Source of the DNA: Schizochytrium sp. TIO01
Lineage: Eukaryota; Sar; Bigyra; Thraustochytrida; Thraustochytriidae
Assembly (NCBI GenBank): GCA_004764695.1
Contig: SMSO01000032.1
Span: 6,406,668 to 6,470,667 of the forward strand
Direction of reading: 5' to 3'
Length of the DNA stretch: 64,000 nt
The notes beneath the pieces are model-generated. The model ran no database searches. It saw only the letters and a list, made by a program, of their open reading frames with translations, and was not told the origin of the DNA. Shown one piece after another: positions 52,142 to 62,255 of this stretch. Both the position numbers and the translations under genes were made by a program. Numbering within the stretch: the stretch's first letter is position 1; every line of letters starts with the position of its first letter.

Positions 52142-53509
52142 TTAGTGATCCTGGCTCCACTTGATGCTCTTGAGGTCAATGCCCTCCTGGACCATTTCCC
52201 AGAGCGGGGACATCTCACGGAGGCGTCCAACATGCTTGACGCAGAGGTCCACAGCAAGGTCAACCTCAGCCTCGGTGGTGAAGCGACCAAGACCAAAACG
52301 AATAGAGGTGTGGGCGAGCTCTTCATCTACGCCAATGGCGCGAAGAACATACGACGGCTCGAGCGAAGCAGATGTGCACGCTGATCCAGAAGAGACTGCA
52401 ATGTTCTTAAGAGCCATGAGGAGAGACTCTCCCTCAACATAGGCAAAGGACAAGTTCAAGTTACCCGGGTAACGGTGCTCCTTGTCTCCGTTAAGAACAA
52501 CCTGGTCCAGCTTGGAGGTGATACCATTGTAGAGGCGATCACTGAGGTGTTTCACCCAGCGCTCGTCATTCTCCATCTCCTGCATGGCCACACGGGCGGC
52601 AGCTCCGAGTCCTACGACGAGAGGCGCTGCGAGGGTTCCGGATCTGAGTCCTCTCTCCTGACCTCCACCAGAGATAATGGGCTCAAGACGCACGCGAGGT
52701 CTTCTGCGAACGTAGAGTGCTCCAATACCCTTAGGACCGTAGATCTTGTGTCCAGAGATGGACATGAGGTCTGCCTTGATGTCATCAACATCGATGGGCA
52801 TCTTGCCAAACATCTGTGCGATATCAGTGTGAAAGAAGACCTTGTTTTTGCGGCAGATCTCTCCGATCTTCTTAAGCGGCTGTACGACACCAATTTCGTT
52901 GTTGACGCCCATTACGGACACGATGGAGGTCTCCGGGCGGATAGACTCCTCAAGGAGCTTGGGGTCCAACAGACCGTTCTCCTGCACGGGGAGGTATGTC
53001 ACCTCAAATCCCTCGCCCTCGAGCACACGGCACGAGTCAAGCACGCACTTGTGCTCGGTCTGGGTAGTGATGATGTGGTTCTTGCGCTTCTTGTAGAACC
53101 GTGCAACACCCTTGATGGCCAAGTTGTTGGACTCAGTGGCGCCTGACGTGAAGATAATCTCCTTTGCGCTGGCGCCCACAACGCGAGCAACGTCTGCGCG
53201 GGCCTCCTCAACGGCCTGCTCCGCGAGCCAACCGTACTCGTGTGTGCGCGAGTGAGGGTTGCCGTAGTTGTCGGTCATGAACGGCATCATGGCATCCACC
53301 ACGCGAGGATCCATGGGGGTTGTGGCCTGAACGTCCAGGTAGGCGGGCTTGCCCATCATGGCCTGTCCCTTGATGGAGAACTGAGTGTCGCCCAGGGGTT
53401 CCGCAGCCGCAGAGAAGAGGCGAGCGGAGGCGCCGACGCGGGAAGACGAAGACGCGCTGGAGCGAGAAAGGGCGGCGACCCGCGCCATGCCCATGACGCC
53501 ACGCATCAT
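52142..53509 (-). CDS. NFS1: Mitochondrial cysteine desulfurase
   Basis: A 455-residue class V aminotransferase-fold enzyme that takes sulfur from cysteine as a persulfide and hands it to the ISCU scaffold for Fe-S cluster assembly. The first ~36 residues are rich in Arg, Ser and Ala and lack acidic residues, as in a mitochondrial presequence. PLP-binding features are all present: TSGATESNN (121-129), H153 and Q232 of the cofactor pocket, and the Schiff-base Lys255 in [10 protein letters not shown]. The catalytic loop [21 protein letters not shown] carries Cys378 and lacks a truncation. The C-terminus [18 protein letters not shown] is that of eukaryotic NFS1 and alpha-proteobacterial IscS, not of NifS or SufS. 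The Asp-Ile-Ala-Gln before Met-Phe-Gly-Lys (229-236) replaces the common DAAQAVGK. Two Met codons in tandem begin the frame; either could be used. Confidence 0.97.
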   Translation of the reverse strand: MMRGVMGMARVAALSRSSASSSSRVGASARLFSAAAEPLGDTQFSIKGQAMMGKPAYLDVQATTPMDPRVVDAMMPFMTDNYGNPHSRTHEYGWLAEQAVEEARADVARVVGASAKEIIFTSGATESNNLAIKGVARFYKKRKNHIITTQTEHKCVLDSCRVLEGEGFEVTYLPVQENGLLDPKLLEESIRPETSIVSVMGVNNEIGVVQPLKKIGEICRKNKVFFHTDIAQMFGKMPIDVDDIKADLMSISGHKIYGPKGIGALYVRRRPRVRLEPIISGGGQERGLRSGTLAAPLVVGLGAAARVAMQEMENDERWVKHLSDRLYNGITSKLDQVVLNGDKEHRYPGNLNLSFAYVEGESLLMALKNIAVSSGSACTSASLEPSYVLRAIGVDEELAHTSIRFGLGRFTTEAEVDLAVDLCVKHVGRLREMSPLWEMVQEGIDLKSIKWSQDH

Positions 53510-53649
53510 GACGCCACAGAGAATACGGCGTGAACGGGGAAGCTGGCGGAGTGCGCTAGCGATCTGAGCGCAGAGCGAGGAGCAGATGCAGGCGGAACGG
53601 AGCCGCGGTCGGAGTTGGGTGATTGAACTCCACTACCGTGAGACCGAGC

Positions 53650-53667
53650 GAATGAATGAATGAATGA
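53650..53667. repeat. AATG array
   Basis: Four tandem AATG units about 140 bp upstream of NFS1. Confidence 0.85.
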
Positions 53668-53734
53668 CTGAGCTAACCACACTCACATACAACTAATATG
53701 GCAGAAAAGAAACAAAAGAAACAATTCGAATCAC

Positions 53735-53832
53735 ATTAATAATAATAATAATAACAACAACATGAAAAAATCGCAGCAAAGAAGAAAAACAAGGAGAAGA
53801 AAAACAAGGAGAAGAAGAAGAAGAAGAAGTAT
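53735..53832. repeat. Cluster of AAT and AAG trinucleotide arrays
   Basis: An (AAT)n run at about 53737-53753 and an (AAG)n run at about 53811-53830 lie in an A-rich, purine-biased block. Confidence 0.8.
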
Positions 53833-54283
53833 CCATCTAATCTATCGATCCATCGATCTATCTACGCCTGTCTATCTCTAATTTAAGAGTAGCATTCCTG
53901 CTCCATGTGATCGATCTGTGGAGAAGAAGTTGAGAGAAAGAAGAAACAGCTTTAGGAAAGAGGGCAGAATCAGCCTGAAAGAAAAAAGAGAGTGAGTGAC
54001 GATTGCTCTAACGTTAGTTATGCAAGGGCTAAGAGTGCCTAACAGAGAGAAACAAACAAAACAAACAAAGTACAAACGAATCACAATCATAAGAAAATGG
54101 AATCTCATCCACTTTTATAAACCTTAAAAAGAAAAAGAAAACCTGTTCGGGCAAGATTTCCTCTGCTTCGCTGCTTTGCTTTGCTTTCTGCAAAGGCAAT
54201 GCAATGCAATGCAAAGCCAAAGCTCTCCAGAGGCCCACAAGTCGCTCTTCCAAGGCACACCAGGCAGCCTTGAGGCTCTCTTT

Positions 54284-54307
54284 AGCAGCAGCAGCAGCAG
54301 CAGCAGA
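54284..54307. repeat. (CAG)8 array, noncoding
   Basis: About eight CAG units outside any recognised gene; an antisense frame would read polyalanine or polyserine but has no start or domain. Confidence 0.85.
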
Positions 54308-55102
54308 AGAATAAGTAGTCAATGCCATTCGCTGCGATCATTCTGTAGTGCAATCAATACTGATACCATTGGCAGCCACTATGCCTCACTAGGCACCTGC
54401 TAGGACCCTCTGTTGAGACATGGCCAGGATTGGATAAATCACAGAAGCACCTCCTCCTCCTCCTCTCTCCTCTGCGTGGCGGAAGGCCAGCCTCGGTTTC
54501 CAGGGCCTCCTTGAACACCGCATGCGATAGGCGTGGCAAACGCCAGCTCTCCACTCCACCTTCGCCGCCATCCACGGCGTCTTCGGCTTCAATTGCTCTT
54601 GGTTTCTTCGTTGCTTCATCCATTGATTCATCAATTCATTCATCTCGTCATCTCTTCAGTCGCCGTGTTCTGTTTCGTTCTCTCCCAGCGCTCATAGGAG
54701 GTGCTAGTGCCCAGCTAGCGCTTCCTCTCTCTCCTGAAATTACCAGAGCGCCAAAGTTCAATTTTAAAAAAGAACAGCGCTGCAAACTCTTCCTTGGACT
54801 AGGGCTGCACCTACCGCATACGCTAGGAGGCGGAGGCAGGTTGGAAGAAGGTGGAGGAATGAGGGTATGTTGAGGGTTTAGTTCTTTCTTCTTCTCCTTC
54901 GCTTTCTTTGAGAGCCGTGCCTCCGCAAAAGCAAAGAAGCTGGGATTTCAATGGCGCGGCGGCGCTTAGTGCCATGCCCTGAGAGAGCACGGCGTGAGGA
55001 GAGACAGAGCGACAAGCTGAGGCCGCATTTGACATAGAAATAGAAGCTGTCTTCGAATGGATCGAGAACGCCGCTTGGGCTTCCTAGGCACTTCGTTCTT
55101 TG

Positions 55103-55148
<46 letters not shown>
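55103..55148. repeat. (CTTT)11 polypyrimidine array
   Basis: About eleven tandem CTTT units, the complement of the GAAA type found at 27405. Frames reading through it are artefacts. Confidence 0.95.
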
Positions 55149-55291
55149 GCCTTTCTCTGTGTTCAATAGTAGCTCGACCCTCGAGTTCATAGGAGCGAAA
55201 CGAGATACAGAGGCTGTTCTTTTTGTTCCTCTTGATGGCCTGTTTGTTTTGCTTGTGGATTGCAGAAGAAAGGGGAATTAATTAGAAAAAG

Positions 55292-55313
55292 TATCCCATT
55301 GAGAGATGGGATA
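55292..55313. repeat. Small hairpin, 8-bp stem
   Basis: tatcccat and atgggata pair around the loop tgagag. It is isolated and short enough to occur by chance. Confidence 0.5.
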
Positions 55314-55461
55314 ATTTCATGACCTGTGAGTCGCTGTGGGAGGGAGGCTAGCGATTAGGTACTGGTTACGATTAGTACAATTAGTAACTAAATTTTGATT
55401 TTAAATTCGTTTATAGATGAAATAGGATGATGTTTTATTTATTTTTTAAATAGTATTTAAC

Positions 55462-55482
55462 AAAAAAAAAAAAAAAAAAAAA
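55462..55482. repeat. Homopolymer A(21)
   Basis: A run of 21 A residues in a strongly AT-rich block of the NFS1/TFIIIC-like divergent spacer. Confidence 0.9.
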
Positions 55483-57957
55483 CATTAAAAAATAATCTAT
55501 ATGGACAAGTTGAAGATTGCAAAGTAAGAACTCGAGAAGGCTGGCGCCTGGTTAACGCAGGCTAATGTAGAGTGAGTCGATTTAGGCAAACCTCGCTGGA
55601 GCTCTGTGCGTTAGGCAGTATGAAAAAATCCTGTATTTTAATAAGGTATCAGGTCTCGCGAGGGCGATTTAATTTTGCAGCGACGGTTTTTAACTTTCTC
55701 ACAGGTCCGTCCACCTTGAGTTTTGCCTTTTCAAGTCGTTCCTTCGTGAGAAAAGAAAGAAAAGCTGTCTTTTGAAGAAATGATTTCGATTTTACCTACC
55801 TACTACTACTACCTATAGCTAGCCAGGTAGCTAGGAGCTGTATTATTATTAATATGGTTCTGAGGTCTCTTTCGTTTCTTTTCTTTTCTTTTCTTCTCTT
55901 TTCCTCTCTGTTTTCTCAGCGCCTTCAGGAACCCTCACGATGAATAGACGAGTATCGTCGTGGCTCTCCGCTTCGCTTTGGTCAGAGTCGAAGGCGTGCG
56001 GAGCCATTTCTTTCTTCGAGAGCTGCTGCTGCGTTTGTTCCTTTGTTTCAATTGGGGCTTTCCTTCGGTTTAGTTCGACGAGCACGGGCAAGTTCAGGTT
56101 ATCTTCAGGTTGTCTTCTGAAGGCGATTTAGGCAATTTGGGCAATTTGGTTGTTCTCGTTGTTCTGGTGTTTGGGGCCATAGCTTTCTGCCTAAGGCTCG
56201 GCTAGAGCGCTTCATGCCGAGGGTTCCGAAGTGCGGAGAGTGCCTATAGACTTCTGCTGGGACCGATGCCAAGTGTATGCGCTAGCTCAGGCAGGTTCTT
56301 CGAACTATGGATGACGTTTCATTCAATGACACTTGGATTGAAAGCTCTGCAGCGGCTGAGGCAGACGTCTTCAGGACTGCGAATAGTCAATGACAGGTTC
56401 TTTGGCAAAATTGAATCAATCACCTGGTTCGTCGTGGTATGGATGGCTTCGGAACAAACCAGGATAAATTGAGCGAGTGGGGATAGACGCGAGGAAACAT
56501 CTTGCCTTCGCGCACTTGGACCTTCCCTAGACCCGTTGAAATGCAAGCTTGAACACATTTGGATGGCGTGACTTGACCTTTTCGCCTTGGATCTCGCCCA
56601 GGAAGTTTGCAAGTTGGATGTAATTGTTTTATATACATGCACGCTCTCAATCTAAAAGCTTGTGAAGAAGGACGACTCTTGATGCGCAGTACCCGACTAA
56701 GGACCTTCACTGCTGCCAAAGTTTCCCCAGGTACTCCTGACTTCGCACGAATCCAAGTCCGTTTCGCAAAAAAAAAAAAATCTACATCGATTTAGACTCC
56801 AATGCGAGTATCGTTTTCGCAAACACTCATTACGCTACTAAAACCTCAGCACTTCAATGCGTTAGCTATACATCAGTACATCAGCATGATCGAAGACTCA
56901 TTCTTAGAGATGCACCAGCGACAATTGCTATTTTTAATATCGCTCTGCCTCGCGATGTTCTCAATTTGGCAAAGTTTTTCGCGATATACTTCTGAGACCT
57001 GAGAAGTGCAAAAACCATTTGATAGGTCAGCATGTACGATGGCATATTTTATTGTTCTGCCTACGCTCAAAGTTGTGCACAATGTTCAAGTTCACAGTGA
57101 CGTCGGCAACGATTTCCTCCTGCTCAAGAAGGACTTAGACAAGTTCGAGCGAAGCCTCCTCGTTCCCGACCTTCCCACGTCGGACTCCAATCGCAACGAA
57201 GATCATATCCAGAACTATCACGGAACCACGTCGGACCAAGAATAGAATATCTGTTCTGTTCCTTTTTTAAATGAACACGGAGAAATCGGGACTCCGGATT
57301 AATATTAGAAAGGTTTGGATTATCCGATTTTCGAGGATATCCTTGCTTTCAGGTTCCTTTTGGTTCGATAATAAATCACTATGTGTGAGTGGAAAAAGAA
57401 GAGGTGATGGAAGAAGGTATTAATAGCTAGCAGAAGAAAGAAAGAAATCCAACGACCGTGCCAACACAACATCAACGGCGTCACCCTTCGCGAGGACGCG
57501 ACGCAGGTTGGCGCTTGGAGATCGCACTAGATATTTCCGATATTTCTAGTTTACTGTTTCTTCCCCTGGGTCCCCGCATTCTCCGCAAACTTTGCCTCGT
57601 AGGCTCTGCCTGGTGCATTTTGTGGTTCGAGTGCCTTGTTGTCTTTCTCTTCTGTTCTCTTCATCCTCGTCTTCGTCTTTCGCAAGTCTTTTCGCTGCAG
57701 CAGACCAAGGTTGAGAACAGGATCCTGACTTGAGAGTGGAGAGTCCTCTGTATTACCCTCTTCTTCTTTTCAGAGATCATTTGGCTATCTCGTGCCGCCG
57801 CAAAAGTTTGAGAGATATTATCTCTTGCCAAATTTTGTTGTGTAGGCTCGTATAATTTGCCGGGAAAATCAACGCAGTAGAGCTCAACAATTCAACGTCA
57901 GCACTAGAGATAGCACACGCCGGTTGTCTGATATTGAGGTGTAGGAACTCTCTCACT

Positions 57958-57984
57958 TTGGTAAGGTGGTAAGGTGGTAAAGAG
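57958..57984. repeat. GGTAAGGT short tandem repeat
   Basis: Two full units and a partial third unit of the 8-mer ggtaaggt, 55-80 bp before the ATG of the TFIIIC-like gene, probably in its 5' leader. Each unit contains GTAAG, a 5' splice-site-like word. Confidence 0.8.
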
Positions 57985-58036
57985 AAAGATCACGAGTGCA
58001 TCTTTGACGATTTCCGTTTTCGTTTGACTTGTCAAG

Positions 58037-58386
58037 ATGGATCCGTACATGCACTTGTTGAACCTGCAGCAGCGGAGGCCGCAACAGCAGCAGCAACCTC
58101 AACAGCAGCAGCACCACCAACAGCAGTTCCAGCACCAGCCCCAGCACCAACAAATGCAGCAAATGCAACAGCATGAGCAACAACATCAGCAGCAGCATTT
58201 TCAGCATCAACCATTCATGAGTCAACAACAACAGCCGCAGCAGCAGCAGCAGCAACAACAACAGCAACAGCAACAACACCACCTGCCACCATCAATCGGG
58301 AGCCTATCCACCTTTCAGGACATTGGTGGGAGCTCAGACCTCACGCGACAGATGTTAATGCAAGGCCATGCCCAACGTCAAATACA

Positions 58387-58417
<31 letters not shown>

Positions 58418-61400
58418 CAACAACAGAACGACCAAGATCAATACGGGATTCAGCAGCAGCAGCAAGATGAGGACGGCCAAATGAATGATGATATGATGGA
58501 GGACGACAGCCAATCAACCCCAAGTGCGACTCAAACTACCCCGTTTAAACCTCAAGCTGGCAAGGATTTTGTACTTACCGATGGAAAGTACCATTGTAAA
58601 CGCTGTGGGAAGCAAATGACAAGTCGGAAGGCAATCAACTATCACTTGAAGAACTTTGTTTGTCTAAAGGTTGAATCTGTCAAGCAAGCAAATCCTCATC
58701 TTGTGAGCCTTGCCAATACCCTCGCAGGCGGCCGTAATATCACTGGAGGCACTGACGCAGCGCAAATGACTCCTTCCAAATACACTTGCGAAGATTGCGG
58801 TAAGGAGCTGGGCACTCTTGGTGCACTCAAATATCATCGAAACAATAAGGTCTGTACTAAGCCTACACCTCGTAAGTCCTCCCCATCTCCTGCTGTTGGA
58901 CAGGCGCAGCAGACACCCCCGCCTCCTCACACACCAGGACAACCTTCGAGCTATCTTGGTATGAACACGCCACAACAGCACTCGCAGCGTCAACAACACA
59001 TGTTCACGCCCTCTAGCTCAATGGACCAACAAGATCCACGACTGCAGTCCTTTGGAAGTCCTCAGCAAACACCGTATCACGGACAACAACATCAACAGCA
59101 GCCGCAGTATCAGTCTCAGCAGTCTCAGCAACTTGGCAACCAATTTTCTTACCAAGGTCAGCCATTTCAGCAGTCACGGCAACCTCAATATCATCACCAG
59201 CAACAACAACAACAGCAGCAACTGCCGTATCATCAACAGCAGCAACAACAGCAAGACTTTTACTCACGGATGCAACAAGTTCAAGCTGAGGCCCAGGCAC
59301 GCGCGCAAGCCCAGGCCCAAGCTCAGGCTCAAGCTCAGGCCCAGGCCCAGGCACGCGCCCAGCAGCAGTTCCAGCAGCAACAACAGCAGGAGTATCAACT
59401 TCAACAATATCAACAGCAACAATACCGTCAGCAACAACAACAACAACAACAGTATGATCCACAGCAACACGCTAGCATGTTGGCACAACGTTACCCTAAC
59501 AGCGCTATCCACTCGCAGGGCCATGTTGCCCAGATGCAACACGCACGCCAACAAGTGGACTCAAGAAGACCGCCAATGCGAATTCCTGCGAAGGTGCCAT
59601 CGCGACGCGTAGTAACCTACCGCAACCCGCCTCGTACTAGGGATCAAGACATTGTTGAATTCTACACTTGGGACTCTAGCTCTGCTGCAGAAGTCCCCCC
59701 TGTACTGTCTTCTTGGGCTGTTTCCAACGATCTCAAGGCTCTACCTGACGATGAGCGTCAAGCAGCTTGGCGTAAAATTCGCGAAAAGGGCCATACTTTC
59801 CAGGTCTTAGTGGATGGCCTTGACTTTGATTATACTGATGTGAATAATGATGCTTGCACCAAGGTGTGCCAATCTGCGCATGCAGGGCTTGGTGTCAATC
59901 TTCGCCCTCTAAAGTCTGTGACAAAGAGTGATGTTTTTTCCGCTCTTGGTCAACAGCGCACAAACGATGTTTGGATTAATGTGGGTGGCCGTGTCACGGC
60001 TATGGACTACTGTCCGTCACCAGGCCCGAAGGCCTCAAGCAGCTCTTTGTTAGCTGTCGGCCTTGCCGAGTCTTACGAGTCGCTTGATGTTATCTCTACA
60101 GGTAGCACGACACAGGAGTCCAACGTGATTCAGTTTTGGAACCTTCGAAGCGTGGGAGCTGCGAGCCTCGCTTTTGGCATTCGCCTCAAAGAAGCTGGTT
60201 CTGTAGTTACTTTGAAGTGGTGTCCAGCCCAGCGTACAAGTAAACCTGTAGACAAAGAGCGCCAAGGGCTGCTTGCGGTTGCTACTGCTTCTGGATCAGT
60301 CATGATCCTTGCTGTGCCTCGACCTGCGCCTATGGGAAGTCAAGACCAGGCGCAGTCTCCTGTAAAGGTGTACGAAGCAGAGTCATTGACCGTGTTTTCT
60401 CATAGTTTTGTTGACCCATCTGCTTCTATAAAAGCAACCTGTACCTGCCTTGGATGGTCTGCCCAGGAACCTTGGGAAACACTTCTTTGTGGTCTCTCCG
60501 ACGGCTCAGTCGCCGTCTGGGACTTGGCTGGTATTAGCTTGGAGAATATTCCGGCTGATGCTCACCAGCGTCTTGTACCCCCCGCTAGCGAAATGGGACT
60601 TATGGATGATGGACCTGCAAAGACGGCGGCTGCTCGAGGCATCATTGACCTTGCCTGTAGCAGTGAGAATGACAACATGGTCGTGACAATCTCGCGCGAT
60701 CGCATGGTGCGTGTTTGGGATATTCGCCTTCCTCACCAGCCAGTTGTTGAAAAGGTTATTCAAAATTCAGGCAATTTGCAAACTGTGGGATGGCCAGCTA
60801 ATGCTGATTATATTGTTATTGGAGATGATGTTGGTCACGTCACGTTTCTGTCGTTACAGGACGGCATGACACGCAAGGTACGTGTACACCGCGATGCCGT
60901 AACTGCTGCAGCTGTAAACACTCGCTTGCACCCTACGCTACTCGCTTCGTGCAGTGTGGATGGTATTGTACGTAGCTGGGTGTTGCCTGCCCGTGTCCGG
61001 ACAGACTTAAATGATGTGCAAGCTTTGGATGCGATAAGTTCCAACGACAAGCTTATTTACATGTGTACTGCAGCCGCACTTCGACCTGGAAATGCTGTTC
61101 CTTCGTCAGAACTCACAATCAGCCTCGTGGACCCCACTGACAAGGAAGCAAAGCCTCGCTTTGCTGTTGTGGCGTCCAATGAGGATATTGTTGTACCATC
61201 TCGCCAATATCGTTTCACTCCAGAGTATGTGATTAAGAATGTCGCACTCCTGGAAAGCCGCTTACCTTCTGAGATCAGTTTCTCTGCTGTCGCCTGGGGC
61301 GCCTCTTTCGAGCCGTCGGGCGAAGATGCTGTTATGCGAGAATGGCTTGCCATGGCAACACGCGCCGGCTTAGTGCGCTGCAAATTAACTAATTTGCCCC

Positions 61401-61501
61401 GTGTACCGATTGCCTGGCCCCATGATCGGCCGGCCCCGAATGTGCCGTATCCTCAATTTATTGTTGACCAGTATCAACGCGTGGAGGGAGTTAAGATTTA
61501 A
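58037..61501 (+). CDS. Gln-rich zinc-finger and WD40 protein, probable TFIIIC subunit (GTF3C2/Tfc6-like)
   Basis: A 1,154-residue protein. The N-terminus (about 1-155) is Gln-rich, encoded by mixed CAG and CAA codons. Two small zinc fingers share one spacing, C-x2-C-x12-H-x5-C: residues about 187-209 (CKRCGKQM, then H, then C) and 251-273 (CEDCGKEL, then H, then C). A second Gln-rich region (about 300-500) includes an alternating Gln-Ala repeat. The rest (about 560-1,060) is a WD40 propeller whose first blades read VGGRVTAMDYCPSP, LLAVGLAE and VIQFWNLR. This matches the GTF3C2/Tfc6 subunit of TFIIIC, which recruits Pol III machinery at tRNA and 5S genes. Assignment is from remembered family features, and a generic WD40 regulator is the alternative. 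An in-frame TGA four codons upstream fixes the ATG. Confidence 0.6.
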
Positions 61502-62255
61502 GATACCCAAGATAATGAGTCTTATTTTGCCAAATCTACATTTAGGACATAATTTTGATGAGTTAGTTTTATTACCTGGCGAAGAAGCCGCCTCCATCAA
61601 TGTTATCATGACCAGTATACACTTATCAGAAAGATTAATCATACCTTGATTAAGTACGCCTTGCCCCTCGATTCTTCTATACTCAGCATCAACAGTTTAT
61701 CTTGCTGTGATTTGTACTTGTCGTATCATCTGCCTTTGATTAGGGGAAATTGCCTTCACTGAACATCTGATCTTTATTGCATTGTTGTCTTGTCTTTTGT
61801 AAATTCTTATATAAATATATTTTTTTATATTTTATATTTTAAACTAAACAATAAATCAATCGTTGCCATCCATTGTTTCTCACTCATGAAAGCAATTCAC
61901 AGCTCTCCTTGTACTTAGGAAGCAAGTATGTTTCCCCCCAGTGCATACTAGAGCATAGACTTATCTATGTCTAACTTTCCAGGAACAACTTTTCCAAACT
62001 AACGAACAAACAATGTCACTAAAATAGGAATTAGCTTTATTCAAAAGGAAAACAAGAAACAGAACAAAAAAGATCAGAAGTACTTTAGTAATAGGAAAGA
62101 AATTCCAATTGTTTTTTATGGTCTTTAATAAGGAGAAGTAGAGTCTCTGACACATTTTTATATGTTTTTGGGATTTTGAATCAAAAAATACGCTATTAAT
62201 CGTACAACTAACTTAACCGTACCTCCAATTAAGTACTTGTGGTGTAGTGTTATGG
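61502..62255. other. Convergent intergenic region
   Basis: A 754-bp AT-rich gap between two facing stop codons, holding both 3' ends. No gene or array is recognised. Confidence 0.65.

Larger units (their letters stand above)
53510..58036. other. 4.5 kb divergent spacer without a recognised gene
   Basis: The gap between NFS1 and the TFIIIC-like gene. The NFS1 side is GC-richer, followed by clustered microsatellites (AATG, AAT, AAG, CAG), a CTTT array and A(21). There is a small hairpin at 55292-55313 and TACCTAC-type runs near 55793-55830. No CACGTG was seen, unlike the other three divergent spacers. Open frames at 56802-57002 and 57006-57245 lie in the same frame, separated by a TGA, but show no known domain. 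No RNA gene was recognised. Confidence 0.6.

Noticed and set aside
52142-53509. Recent bacterial transfer of the cysteine desulfurase
   Set aside because: Close IscS similarity is expected for mitochondrial NFS1; the presequence and C-terminus are eukaryotic and codon use does not stand out.
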